64,000 nucleotides of DNA from an uncultured Clostridium sp. GTDB lineage: Bacteria > Bacillota > Clostridia > Lachnospirales > Lachnospiraceae. Numbering within the stretch: position 1 is the stretch's first letter; each line of letters starts with the position of its first letter. The position numbers and the translations under genes were made by a program. The DNA lies in NCBI GenBank assembly GCA_947178445.1, contig CAMWYJ010000001.1, positions 62,001-126,000 on the forward strand, written 5' to 3'. Positions 9,295 through 17,072 of this stretch are shown here, one piece after another. The notes below the pieces were generated by a model. The model ran no database searches and had not been told where the DNA came from. It saw only the letters and a list, made by a program, of their open reading frames with translations.

Positions 9295-9768
9295 TCACGG
9301 AGCACAAGTAGCTCCATCATCTGTCAAGCATTTTGCAGCAGTTGGGTAAAGTCTATGTCCACTTGCACTACCCTCACGAACTTCTACATTGCTTCCAGTG
9401 ATATTTACATAGAAGTCAGTACCTAATTGAGTACCAGTAGGGGCCAAACACTTCTTTGCCTTCAGGCTTGGAGTATTACCACCAAGAGTATCTGTTACCA
9501 ATGAGCCAAATACACTACCTGTTGAGCATACAGTACTAAGAACTGTCCAGCTACCGTTGAGAGGACTTGCCTCATCATAAGCTGTCTCATTTGCAAGAGC
9601 AGTCTGAACAGCAGTTGCAATTGTGTTGGCAGTCTGAATATCTGTTGAGATTCTAGACTTATTGATGTACTTGATAAGTGCTGGTGCAAGAGCACCTGCT
9701 AAGATAGCCATAATCGCAATAACGATAATCAGCTCGACCATTGAGAAACCTTTGTTTGTTTTTTTCAT
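9295..9768 (-). CDS. pilA: Major type IV prepilin (PilA-like)
   Basis: A 157-residue prepilin with leader MKKTNKG and mature start FSMVELIIVIAIMAILAGALAPALIKYINKS: Gly at -1, Phe at +1, Glu at +5 and a long N-terminal helix. The C-terminal region has cysteines (KCLAPTG, AAKCLTDDGATCAP, STVCSTGS) that could form disulfides. I chose the ATG at 9768 because GGAG lies 8 bp upstream of it but only 2 bp before the ATG at 9774. It is the smallest pilin here, stands directly before the peptidase, and has its own candidate promoter and leader, all consistent with the abundant major pilin. An alternative is a pseudopilin, but pilT in the same cluster favours a retractile T4P. Confidence 0.88.
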   Translation of the reverse strand: MKKTNKGFSMVELIIVIAIMAILAGALAPALIKYINKSRISTDIQTANTIATAVQTALANETAYDEASPLNGSWTVLSTVCSTGSVFGSLVTDTLGGNTPSLKAKKCLAPTGTQLGTDFYVNITGSNVEVREGSASGHRLYPTAAKCLTDDGATCAP

Positions 9769-9809
9769 AATCATCTCTCCTTTTCTTTATGAAATATTTT
9801 TTATTAAAA

Positions 9810-9828
9810 CTGTTGCGGTCAACAACAG
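9810..9828 (-). promoter_or_regulatory. Small hairpin in the major-pilin mRNA leader
   Basis: Inverted repeat CTGTTG / CAACAG (9810-9815 and 9823-9828) with a 7-base loop, 42 bases upstream of the pilin ATG and downstream of the candidate -10. It could stabilise the abundant pilin transcript. Function is inferred. Confidence 0.4.
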
Positions 9829-9842
9829 ATTTAACCTATAGA

Positions 9843-9848
9843 ATTATA
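9843..9848 (-). promoter_or_regulatory. Candidate -10 box for the major pilin gene
   Basis: A perfect TATAAT on the minus strand, 75 bases upstream of the pilin ATG. No good -35 is seen: the best 16-bp-spaced hexamer is GTGCAA. That hexamer falls inside the GC-rich repeat element next door, so the element may contribute to, or have been inserted beside, the promoter. Confidence 0.45.
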
Positions 9849-9851
9849 TGT

Positions 9852-9990
9852 GTGGCTTGTCGCCTTGCACTCACTCGCCATGCCATCTCGCCTTACGGCT
9901 CGATGCGGCTTGTCGCCGTATACCGGAATATAGAAACTACTCTGTCTGCAAGCAAGCTTGCACAGAGCACTTTCTATATTCCGGCGCATG
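9852..9990. repeat. GC-rich extragenic element with a long nested hairpin
   Basis: Between the pilC stop and the pilin promoter. A 14-bp perfect stem (9923-9936 / 9971-9984, CCGGAATATAGAAA and its complement) encloses a 6-bp stem (9940-9945 / 9962-9967, CTCTGT/ACAGAG) and a core GCAAGC/GCTTGC (9948-9953 / 9956-9961). On the pilin-proximal side GGCTTGTCGCC occurs twice (9854-9864 and 9907-9917). The composition is richer in GC than the flanks. No U-run follows the hairpin on either strand, so it is not a classical terminator. It looks like a dispersed extragenic or MITE-like repeat, which needs a genome search to show copies. Confidence 0.6.
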
Positions 9991-10001
9991 GCTCGTAAGG
10001 T

Positions 10002-11216
10002 TTACATGTTGTCGATACCTTCGTACATGCTGAGGATTGGACCGTATACAGCTGCAACAATCATACCTACAATACCAGCCATAACAACCATGGTAAGCGG
10101 CTCCATCGCCTGGGTAAGAGACTCTGTTGCAAGATCCACTTCTCTGTCATAGAGGTCTGCAAGTTTATCCATCATATCCTCAATATTACCTGTCTCCTCA
10201 CCAATCTTAACCATCTGTACCAACATAGTAGGAAATACTTCCATATCCTTAAGTGGTTTCGAAAGTGGCAATCCCTTGGCAACCTGTGCCTTTGTATCCA
10301 TCAAACCATCCCGGAATATCTTATTACTCATCATCTTTGCAACCTGCTCAATCGCATCCAACATCGGAATACCGGCCGCCATCAGTGTACTTAACGTTCT
10401 CGCAAAACGAGATGCATTCGACTTAATTACCAAATCACTGAATATCGGTGCATTAATAGCAATCTTCGAAAAGAACAAATCTCCTGTAGGCGTAGCCTTG
10501 AACGCCCTGATAGCAAACGCAATACCACCTATTATAATAATTAACAGCCACCATTTTTCCAAAATAAAATCACTACCAGCCATCATCATTCTTGTCGCCA
10601 ACGGCAGCTCCGTTCCCATATCTGCAAACATATCCACAAAGTTCGGAATAACCGCAATCATAACTACTACTACTACCAGTACAGCAACAATCAAAACCAT
10701 AATCGGATATGTCAAAGCACCTTTAATCTTGCCCTTTAATGCATCATCTTTTTCAAAATGTTCCGCCAATCGTTCAAAAGAAGTCTCCATACTACCGGAA
10801 GCCTCACCGGCAGCCACCATGTTAATCATAATCGGTGGAAAAATATTCGGATTCAATCGGAACGAATCCGATAAATTACCACCCTTTTCCACGTAAACTT
10901 TCGACTCTACCAAAGCTGCCTTCAAGACCTTGTTATCCATCTGTTCTGAAAGCATTTCCAAAGCAGTAATAACTGTAACACCGGCATTCAAAATACTCAC
11001 CATCTGTTTACATACAATGGAGAGATCACGGCTCTTTACCTTTTTCTTGCCAAGGCTGAAACCTTTGCCACTACTCTCTCCGGCATCCTTGATTTCCGTC
11101 ACTGAAAGGCCTTCATTCTTAAGCTTCTCCATCGCCTTTTCACGATCTGTAGCATCCACGGTACCCTTCTTTGCTTTACCGCTCTTATCAATCGCCTTAT
11201 AATTAAATTGTGCCAT
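10002..11216 (-). CDS. pilC: T4P inner-membrane platform protein PilC
   Basis: A 404-residue GspF/PilC family protein starting MAQFNYKAIDKSGKAKKGTV, typical of the family's N-terminal arm. It has two repeated cytoplasmic four-helix (T2SSF) domains and membrane helices near YPIMVLIVAVLVVVVVMIA, WWLLIIIIGGIAFAI and the C-terminus. The duplicated family motif is visible as MINMVAAGEASGSME and LVQMVKIGEETGNIE. I chose the ATG at 11216 because GGAGGAG lies 5 bp upstream; a longer frame to 11258 has no such signal. PilC connects the PilB/PilT motors to the growing pilus. It is preceded by its own promoter and separated from pilT by about 200 bp. Confidence 0.95.
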   Translation of the reverse strand: MAQFNYKAIDKSGKAKKGTVDATDREKAMEKLKNEGLSVTEIKDAGESSGKGFSLGKKKVKSRDLSIVCKQMVSILNAGVTVITALEMLSEQMDNKVLKAALVESKVYVEKGGNLSDSFRLNPNIFPPIMINMVAAGEASGSMETSFERLAEHFEKDDALKGKIKGALTYPIMVLIVAVLVVVVVMIAVIPNFVDMFADMGTELPLATRMMMAGSDFILEKWWLLIIIIGGIAFAIRAFKATPTGDLFFSKIAINAPIFSDLVIKSNASRFARTLSTLMAAGIPMLDAIEQVAKMMSNKIFRDGLMDTKAQVAKGLPLSKPLKDMEVFPTMLVQMVKIGEETGNIEDMMDKLADLYDREVDLATESLTQAMEPLTMVVMAGIVGMIVAAVYGPILSMYEGIDNM

Positions 11217-11344
11217 TCCGACTCCTCCAACTCTTCTGTTTTCATAATAAGCCGGCACATCACTTAAACGATCATTCTATCTATGTACCCAAATTACACC
11301 GAACAAATTATGAACATTTTATTAACAATCTTTTTTGTAACTAA

Positions 11345-11373
11345 ATAATAACTCATCTTCGTCAAAATTGCAA
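11345..11373 (-). promoter_or_regulatory. Candidate sigma-A promoter for pilC
   Basis: Minus-strand TTGCAA (11368-11373), 17-bp spacer, TATTAT (11345-11350). It lies in the AT-rich pilT-pilC gap about 130 bases upstream of the pilC start, leaving a long leader with no clear riboswitch fold. Confidence 0.5.
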
Positions 11374-11420
11374 TAATTATTTGATATAAAATCAATTAAT
11401 TATTCATTTTTGACAAAAAG

Positions 11421-12473
11421 TTACATTTTTTTCTTCAAAGCAGCCTGATCTTGAGCATAAATTAGTGCATTTTCACGACTAATTGCTCCTTCTTTGTATA
11501 AATCATACAAGCAATCATCCAATGTAATCATTCCCTGCTGCCGGCTCGTCTGGATGGTAGACTGAATCTGATGCACCTTCGCTTCACGGATCAGACTTCG
11601 AATCGCAGGGCTTCCAAACATTACCTCAAACGCTGCCACACGCCCCCTGCCATCTTCTGCCGGAACTAAAGCCTGTGAGATAACACCCTCCAAAATCATC
11701 GCAAGCTGTACTCTCGTCTGCTGCTGCTGGTGGGTTGGGAACACGTCAATAATACGGTCAATCGTACTCGCTGCACCAATCGTATGCAAGGTCGAGAACA
11801 CCAGATGCCCTGTCTCTGCCGCTGTAATTGCTGTAGAGATTGTCTCTAAGTCACGCATCTCTCCCAAAAGAATAATATCCGGATCCTCACGCAGGGCAGC
11901 TCTCAAGGCATTCCCATAACTTAATGTATCCATTCCTACCTCACGCTGGTTAACAACGGACTTCTTATGATGATGTACATACTCAATCGGATCCTCTAAT
12001 GTGATGATATGATCCGTTAGATTCTCATTTGCCTTATTAATGATAGAAGCAAGCGTTGTAGACTTACCAGAACCTGTAGGTCCCGTTACCAGCACCAGTC
12101 CTCTCTTTTTCTTGTAAAGCTCCACTACCTCATGCGGGATTCCCAACTGATCCGGTCTTGGGATTATCGTCTCCACGCGCCGGTAAGCAGCTGCCATATT
12201 GCCCCGGTCCATATATACGTTCACACGGAAACGACCGGTATTATCAGAATCATAGGAAAAATCGACCTCGCCCCGTTCCTTCAAAATCTGCTTATGCCGG
12301 TCATGCATTGTGGCACCAATCATCTCCGCTGCATCAATCGGCTCAAGCGGTGGACATTCCACCTCAATCAGCTTACCGTTAATCCGAAGTTTTGGCGGGA
12401 TTCCCACCGCAATGTGTACATCGGAAGCTTTCTGCTCCACTGAAAATGCTAATAATTCCTGAATGTCAATCAT
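11421..12473 (-). CDS. pilT: Twitching-motility retraction ATPase PilT
   Basis: A 350-residue hexameric secretion ATPase. Walker A GPTGSGKS at about residues 131-138, Asp box ITLEDPIEYVH, Walker B DPDIILLGEMRD and the His-box STLHT are present. The PilT-specific retraction motif appears as AIRSLIREAK. PilT depolymerises pili, powering twitching and DNA uptake in other bacteria. I chose the ATG at 12473 (MIDIQELL) because GGGG of a purine-rich SD sits 8 bp upstream; an ATG 18 bp earlier has GGAG only one base away. It follows pilB after 192 bp of structured intergenic DNA, so it may be separately transcribed. Confidence 0.95.
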   Translation of the reverse strand: MIDIQELLAFSVEQKASDVHIAVGIPPKLRINGKLIEVECPPLEPIDAAEMIGATMHDRHKQILKERGEVDFSYDSDNTGRFRVNVYMDRGNMAAAYRRVETIIPRPDQLGIPHEVVELYKKKRGLVLVTGPTGSGKSTTLASIINKANENLTDHIITLEDPIEYVHHHKKSVVNQREVGMDTLSYGNALRAALREDPDIILLGEMRDLETISTAITAAETGHLVFSTLHTIGAASTIDRIIDVFPTHQQQQTRVQLAMILEGVISQALVPAEDGRGRVAAFEVMFGSPAIRSLIREAKVHQIQSTIQTSRQQGMITLDDCLYDLYKEGAISRENALIYAQDQAALKKKM

Positions 12474-12665
12474 CTTTTTATCCCCTTTCATTCTCCATAA
12501 AATGTATTCTCAATCCACATTCGGATATAAAATTTCTCTGCCACTACTATAATATGCAGCTGCATACACAGATTATTTATATAATATGCGTTTGTATACA
12601 CTTTGTTTCGGTTGATGATATTTTATCATCTTTATATAATAATACGCGTTTGCCTGCTGGGATTA
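12474..12665 (-). promoter_or_regulatory. Structured pilB-pilT intergenic region
   Basis: It contains a 14-bp perfect palindrome TATGCAGCTGCATA (12553-12566) and a hairpin GATGATA-TTT-TATCATC (12614-12630). A near-direct repeat flanks the hairpin: TTTATATAATATGCGTTTG at 12576-12594, and the same with a 3-base insertion and one change at 12631-12652. Several TATAAT-like boxes are present but I could not fix one promoter. It is a likely regulatory region for pilT. Confidence 0.45.
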
Positions 12666-14384
12666 TTATACCACATCTCCTGCCTCGTATACGATTTTAC
12701 GCATCTCACCAACAGAGGTAATTCCATTCAATACATGTTTTGCACAGCTTAGCTTCAAAGTAGACATACCTTCCTGTAAAGCCTGTTTTTCTATATCCTG
12801 CGCCGGTGCATTTCTTGCAATAACCTGCTGTAAGCTTCTTGTAACCTCTAACATCTCATATACACCGATACGTCCTGTAAATCCCGTCTCGTTACAAACC
12901 GGGCATCCATTTGGTTCGTAAATAACTACATCCTCTTCATTTTCCGGAACCCCTAAGAACCGTTTCTCAAATTCCTCTGCATAGCGCGGCTGCTTACAGG
13001 TACACAATCTTCTGACCAGACGTTGCGCAATAACGCCTTTTAATGCATCACCCGCCGTGTACGGTTCAATACCCATATCAATCAAACGTGTTACAGTAGA
13101 TGCCGCAGAATTGGTATGCAGTGTCGATACAACCAAGTGACCTGTAATCGCCGCTTTTACCGCAATATCTGCCGTTTCACCGTCTCGAATCTCACCTATC
13201 ATAATAATATCCGGATCCTGACGCAGGATAGAACGAAGCGCTGCCGCAAAAGTCATATCTGCTTTTTCATTTACCTGACACTGGTTGATACCATCGATAT
13301 TTGCCTCCACCGGATCCTCTACCGTGATAATATTAACCCCTTCTGTATTAAGCTCACTCAATGCAGTATAAAGGGTTGTAGATTTACCGGATCCAGTTGG
13401 CCCTGTTACCAGAATAATTCCATTCGGATTACTTAAAATACCATCAAACTTTGCTTCTTCTTCCTCACTAAATCCAAGTCCTGACTTTGCACGTGTCAGA
13501 CCTTCCTTCGAGGTAAGACGCATAACCGTCTTCTCTCCGTAAACAGTTGGAAGCATAGATACACGGATATCAAACTCCCGCCGGTCCACCATAATAGAAA
13601 TACGACCATCCTGCGGCTTACGCTTTTCTGAGATATCCATACCACCCATAATTTTTAACCGGGCACAAATTCCTGAAAGCAGAGAATAATCATAGGACAT
13701 AACCTGCTTTAACACACCGTCAATACGGTAGCGGACACGTACCGAACTCTCCATTGGTTCGATATGAATATCGGAAGCTCTCTGTCTTACGCCACCCTCT
13801 AGGATCTGCTTAACCAATAATACGATTGGAGAATTCTCAATATCTTCATTATATTCTGCTTCTTCTGCCTCCGAAAGCATACTCTGTTCCCGTTCTTTCC
13901 GGTATGCTTCCGCAGCCTCCATTGCCTGGTGATTACCATAGTACTTACCAATTGTTTCACTGATATCATCTTCCATTGCAAGCAGCGCCTCAATCTGGGC
14001 ACCTGTAATAATGGACAAATCATCAATTGCCATAATATCCATCGGATCTGTCATGGCAACCCTTAAAACATTCGGATTTGCATCGTCATAGCCAAGAGGA
14101 ACTACGTTATATTTCATAACAGCATCCTCGGGAATCAGACTAAGAACCTCATCATCAAACTTGCAACCCTTAAGTTCTATATATTCTACACCTAATTGCT
14201 GCGTCAGGATTGCAATCAGCAGTTCCTGGCTAATATATCCGCATTCGACTAAGGTTTTACCAAGCTTTTGCCCCTTTTCCTTCTGGACTTTAAGAGCGTC
14301 CCCTAATTCTTCCTCTGTAATTGCACCTGCTGCAACAAGCAGGTCACCCATTCTGATTTTTTTTCTTCCTACACCAATACGCAT
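12666..14384 (-). CDS. pilB: T4P extension ATPase PilB
   Basis: A 572-residue GspE/PilB ATPase. The N-terminal MshEN/GspE-N domain (about residues 10-150) is of the type that binds c-di-GMP in some PilB homologues. The ATPase core has Walker A GPTGSGKS at 328-335, Walker B DPDIIMIGEIRD, the His-box, and a tetracysteine zinc motif (CTCKQ ... CPVCNETG). It drives pilus polymerisation. I use the ATG at 14384, with AGAGG 8 bp upstream; a TTG two codons earlier is too close to the SD. It is the first gene of the cluster, divergent from sigK. Confidence 0.95.
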   Translation of the reverse strand: MRIGVGRKKIRMGDLLVAAGAITEEELGDALKVQKEKGQKLGKTLVECGYISQELLIAILTQQLGVEYIELKGCKFDDEVLSLIPEDAVMKYNVVPLGYDDANPNVLRVAMTDPMDIMAIDDLSIITGAQIEALLAMEDDISETIGKYYGNHQAMEAAEAYRKEREQSMLSEAEEAEYNEDIENSPIVLLVKQILEGGVRQRASDIHIEPMESSVRVRYRIDGVLKQVMSYDYSLLSGICARLKIMGGMDISEKRKPQDGRISIMVDRREFDIRVSMLPTVYGEKTVMRLTSKEGLTRAKSGLGFSEEEEAKFDGILSNPNGIILVTGPTGSGKSTTLYTALSELNTEGVNIITVEDPVEANIDGINQCQVNEKADMTFAAALRSILRQDPDIIMIGEIRDGETADIAVKAAITGHLVVSTLHTNSAASTVTRLIDMGIEPYTAGDALKGVIAQRLVRRLCTCKQPRYAEEFEKRFLGVPENEEDVVIYEPNGCPVCNETGFTGRIGVYEMLEVTRSLQQVIARNAPAQDIEKQALQEGMSTLKLSCAKHVLNGITSVGEMRKIVYEAGDVV

Positions 14385-14410
14385 ATACAAGACCTCTCAT
14401 AAGTTATACT

Positions 14411-14428
14411 TGTAAACCCATGTTTACA
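14411..14428. promoter_or_regulatory. Palindrome in the pilB leader
   Basis: TGTAAAC-CCAT-GTTTACA: 7-bp arms around a 4-base centre, between the candidate pilB -10 and the pilB start. A symmetric AT-rich site here could be an operator or an RNA hairpin controlling pilB. No protein partner is indicated. Confidence 0.4.
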
Positions 14429-14444
14429 TTGTTTAGTTAGAATT

Positions 14445-14453
14445 ATTGTACCA
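14445..14453 (-). promoter_or_regulatory. Candidate extended -10 promoter for pilB
   Basis: Minus-strand TGG-TACAAT, an extended -10, about 60 bases before the pilB start. There is an A/T-rich run at 14461-14469 where a -35 or UP element would lie, but no good -35 hexamer. There is no room for a GEMM-type riboswitch. Confidence 0.4.
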
Positions 14454-14573
14454 CATTACCAAAAAAAAAGAAACCTTTAATATTATTTTATCTATTTGCA
14501 CAAATAAAGTTGTGGAAAAGCACTTTTTTTCTGTTTTCTCATAAACTATTCAAAAGCCCTCAAGGTGACTTCT

Positions 14574-15206
14574 ATGCAGACATTTAAGCAGCCACTTACA
14601 AAGGAAATGGAATTATATTACTTAAAGAAAAGTAAAGAGGGCGATTTGTCAGCACGCAACATCCTAGTGGAATACAACCTCCGGCTTGTAGCCCATATCA
14701 TTAAAAAATATAACAATTTTGACCGGGATATGGATGATTTGATTTCCATCGGAACAATCGGCCTTATCAAAGCAATCAATACATATGATATCGAAAAAGG
14801 CAGCCGACTGGTTACTTATGCCTCTCGTTGTATTGAAAATGAATTGCTTATGATGCTCCGACAAGAACGAAAATGTTCAAGGGAATTCTCACTTTATGAG
14901 CCAATCGGAACAGACAAGGAGGGGAATGAGATAAATCTGCTCGATATTGTGGAACACGAGGGAACCGATATAACCGAACAAATCATATTAGAAGACGACA
15001 TCCGGCAGCTTCATGCATTTATCAAAGTCCTGTTAGACGAACGTGAACTGCAGATTATCACCCTCCGTTACGGACTATACAACCATGCGACATACACACA
15101 AAGAGAGGTTGCTGAAAAACTTGGCATCTCAAGATCCTATGTCTCGAGAATCGAAAAAAAGGCTCTTACGAAATTACGCAGATCCTTTGACCTCCTTGCG
15201 ACGTAA
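14574..15206 (+). CDS. sigK: Late mother-cell sporulation sigma factor SigK
   Basis: A 210-residue sigma-70 factor. Region 2 reads DDLISIGTIGLIKAINTY and then RLVTYASRCIENE; region 4 is REVAEKLGISRSYVSRIEKKAL. The stretch between them, YEPIGTDKEGNEINLLDI, is characteristic of SigK/SigE. The match to SigK is closer (KQPLTKEME start, NLRLVAHIIKKY, ISRSYVSRIEKKALTK). B. subtilis SigK has a 20-residue pro-sequence removed by SpoIVFB; here the protein begins directly at the mature N-terminus, as reported for C. difficile. The gene is uninterrupted, so no skin element is needed. Start: ATG at 14574 with AAGGTGA 5 bp upstream; a GTG at 14565 lies inside that SD. Its 3' end overlaps the opposing U32 gene by 33 bp. 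Confidence 0.92.
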   Translation: MQTFKQPLTKEMELYYLKKSKEGDLSARNILVEYNLRLVAHIIKKYNNFDRDMDDLISIGTIGLIKAINTYDIEKGSRLVTYASRCIENELLMMLRQERKCSREFSLYEPIGTDKEGNEINLLDIVEHEGTDITEQIILEDDIRQLHAFIKVLLDERELQIITLRYGLYNHATYTQREVAEKLGISRSYVSRIEKKALTKLRRSFDLLAT

Positions 15207-16412
15207 TATCGTTCCAACCGGCAGAACCCGATTTACCTGTACCACTAATGCCTCCTTTGGATGCGGTGCACTTTCGACCGCTTCCATATCAGCATTCCAG
15301 ATACCACAAACCTCCAATTCCACGTTACTTCCATCAAACAGCATGGCTTCGATTCGTTCACCAACAAGAAACTTGTTGCGCTGCATAAAACAAATTCTCC
15401 CATCATCATCCACAGATTCCACCTTCCCAATATAGGTATACTCTTTCATATAATCATTATTATCATATACCTGTGAATCCGAATCTGTCTTTCCAAAATA
15501 AAAACCTGTTGTAAACTGCCGATATGTACATTTTCCAATCTCTTCTTTATACCACTCAAGATTTGACGCATAAAGCTCAGGGCTTTTCATGTAATCATCA
15601 ATCGCCTTTCGGTAAGTTCTTGCAACCGTGGCAACATACAAAGCCGTCTTCATCCTTCCCTCAATTTTGAAGCTGTCAATTCCGGCTTCCACAAGCTCCG
15701 GTACATGATGAACCATGCACAGATCCTTCGAATTAAAAATATATGTACCCCTGTCATCCTCTTCTACCGGAAAATACTCATTCGGACGTGTTTCCTCAAC
15801 AACACTGTATTTCCACCGGCATGGGTGGGTACAGGCTCCCCGGTTTGCATCCCTGCCTGTCAGAAAATGGCTTAACAGACATCTTCCCGAATAAGATATA
15901 CACATTGCTCCATGCACAAAGCTTTCAATCTCCATATCTTCCGGAATATTTGCCCGGATCTCCTTTATCTCCCTTAAAGATAATTCTCTTGCACAGACAA
16001 CCCTTGCTGCGCCAAGCTTATGCCAAAACTGATAAGTTCCATAGTTTGTGTTATTCGCCTGCGTACTGATATGAATGTCGATGTCAGGAACAACTTCCTT
16101 TGCAATCGCAAAAATAGCCGGATCCGAAATAATCAACGCATCAATTCCGATCGGTTTTATTTTTTCAAAATAAGCCCGGACACCGTTCAGATCATCATTA
16201 TGCGCAAAAATATTGGCAGTCACATATAATTTCACTTCGCGGTCATGGCAATACGCCACCGCTTCTTTCATATCCTCCAGTGTAAAATTATGCGCTTTCG
16301 CCCGCAGTCCAAAAGCTTCGCCTCCTATATAAACAGCATCCGCTCCATAATCTACTGCAACCTTCAGCACTTCCAGACTCCCTGCCGGAACCAGTAATTC
16401 AATCTTTCGCAT
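15174..16412 (-). CDS. trhP: U32-family tRNA hydroxylation protein (TrhP/YrrO-like)
   Basis: A 412-residue U32 protein. It has the barrel start IELLVPAGSLEVLKVAVDYGADAVYIGG, the family cysteines SFVHGAMCISYSGRCLLS and GACTHPCRWKY, and KIEGRMKTALYVATVARTYR. Members annotated as collagenase-like peptidases include TrhP/RlhA, which work with prephenate and an iron-sulfur cluster to make 5-hydroxyuridine at tRNA position 34. The neighbour trmR methylates that base, which supports the tRNA role. B. subtilis has two such genes (yrrN, yrrO) after yrrM; here there is one. It is the last gene of the operon and overlaps sigK tail to tail. Confidence 0.85.
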   Translation of the reverse strand: MRKIELLVPAGSLEVLKVAVDYGADAVYIGGEAFGLRAKAHNFTLEDMKEAVAYCHDREVKLYVTANIFAHNDDLNGVRAYFEKIKPIGIDALIISDPAIFAIAKEVVPDIDIHISTQANNTNYGTYQFWHKLGAARVVCARELSLREIKEIRANIPEDMEIESFVHGAMCISYSGRCLLSHFLTGRDANRGACTHPCRWKYSVVEETRPNEYFPVEEDDRGTYIFNSKDLCMVHHVPELVEAGIDSFKIEGRMKTALYVATVARTYRKAIDDYMKSPELYASNLEWYKEEIGKCTYRQFTTGFYFGKTDSDSQVYDNNDYMKEYTYIGKVESVDDDGRICFMQRNKFLVGERIEAMLFDGSNVELEVCGIWNADMEAVESAPHPKEALVVQVNRVLPVGTILRRKEVKGSA

Positions 16413-16430
16413 CCTATTCTATCTCCAGTA

Positions 16431-17072
16431 CTATTTCTTTACAGACAATGCAACCCCGTCTCCTAACGGAATCACAGAGGTTTCTAACAATTCATGGTTT
16501 TTCAAAGCATATAGGTATTCTCTCATCCTCGCATGAATGGTGCGGTTCCTTCGCTCCACAACATATTTTGAATCGAATACCGCTCCATCCTGCAGTACAT
16601 TATCCGATATCAGGATTCCACCCTTTTGAAGAACACGAACCACATCCGGAAGAAAATGGATATACTGCCCCTTGGCAGCATCCATAAAGATGAAATCATA
16701 TGCCCCATTCAGCCTTTTTAGCCATTCGGCAGCATCTCCTTCTAGCAGGGTAATCTTGTCCTCTGCTTTTGCCCTTGCAAAATTTATTTTTGCCTGTTTA
16801 ATCCTTGGCTCCCATTTCTCGATTGTCTCTATATGTCCATCTTCCGCAAGAAATCTGCTCATATAGATAGCAGAAAATCCAACAGCTGTTCCGACCTCCA
16901 AAACCCTCACAGGTTTCTTAATCAACAGCATTGTCTTCATCCACTCCCTGGTCTCCCTTCGGATAATAGGTACTCCGTCTGCTAAGGCTTCCCTTTCAAT
17001 CTCCCCAATGATCCCCTCGTCATCTTTATTCATGGAATTAATAAAGGACGTAACTCTCTCCTCTACAATCAT
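16431..17072 (-). CDS. trmR: tRNA 5-hydroxyuridine methyltransferase TrmR (YrrM)
   Basis: A 213-residue class I, SAM-dependent O-methyltransferase of the COMT-like family. The SAM-binding motif I is VRVLEVGTAVGFSAIYM, followed by the acidic residue in HIETIEKWE, the metal/substrate region FIFMDAAKGQY and ILISDNVLQDG. TrmR makes 5-methoxyuridine from the 5-hydroxyuridine produced by U32 proteins, and the adjacent U32 gene matches that pathway. Start: ATG at 17072 with AGGAG 5 bp upstream, overlapping the preceding stop as ATGA, so coupled. A longer frame to 17099 is possible but lacks an SD. Confidence 0.88.
   Translation of the reverse strand: MIVEERVTSFINSMNKDDEGIIGEIEREALADGVPIIRRETREWMKTMLLIKKPVRVLEVGTAVGFSAIYMSRFLAEDGHIETIEKWEPRIKQAKINFARAKAEDKITLLEGDAAEWLKRLNGAYDFIFMDAAKGQYIHFLPDVVRVLQKGGILISDNVLQDGAVFDSKYVVERRNRTIHARMREYLYALKNHELLETSVIPLGDGVALSVKK

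Noticed and set aside
9923-9984. The hairpin downstream of pilC as an intrinsic terminator
   Set aside because: There is no T-run after the stem on the minus strand, and the structure is much longer and more complex than a terminator.
10276-10896. Long (206-codon) plus-strand frame opposite pilC
   Set aside because: It is the antisense shadow of the clearly conserved pilC coding frame; no SD and no family resemblance.
14385-14573. Possible c-di-GMP riboswitch ahead of pilB
   Set aside because: The leader from the candidate start to the ATG is only about 55 bases and has no GEMM-like conserved segments, only a short palindrome.
15174-15206. A possible frameshift fusing sigK and the opposing gene
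   Set aside because: Both frames end in their own family-typical C-termini; the 33-bp overlap is simply convergent.
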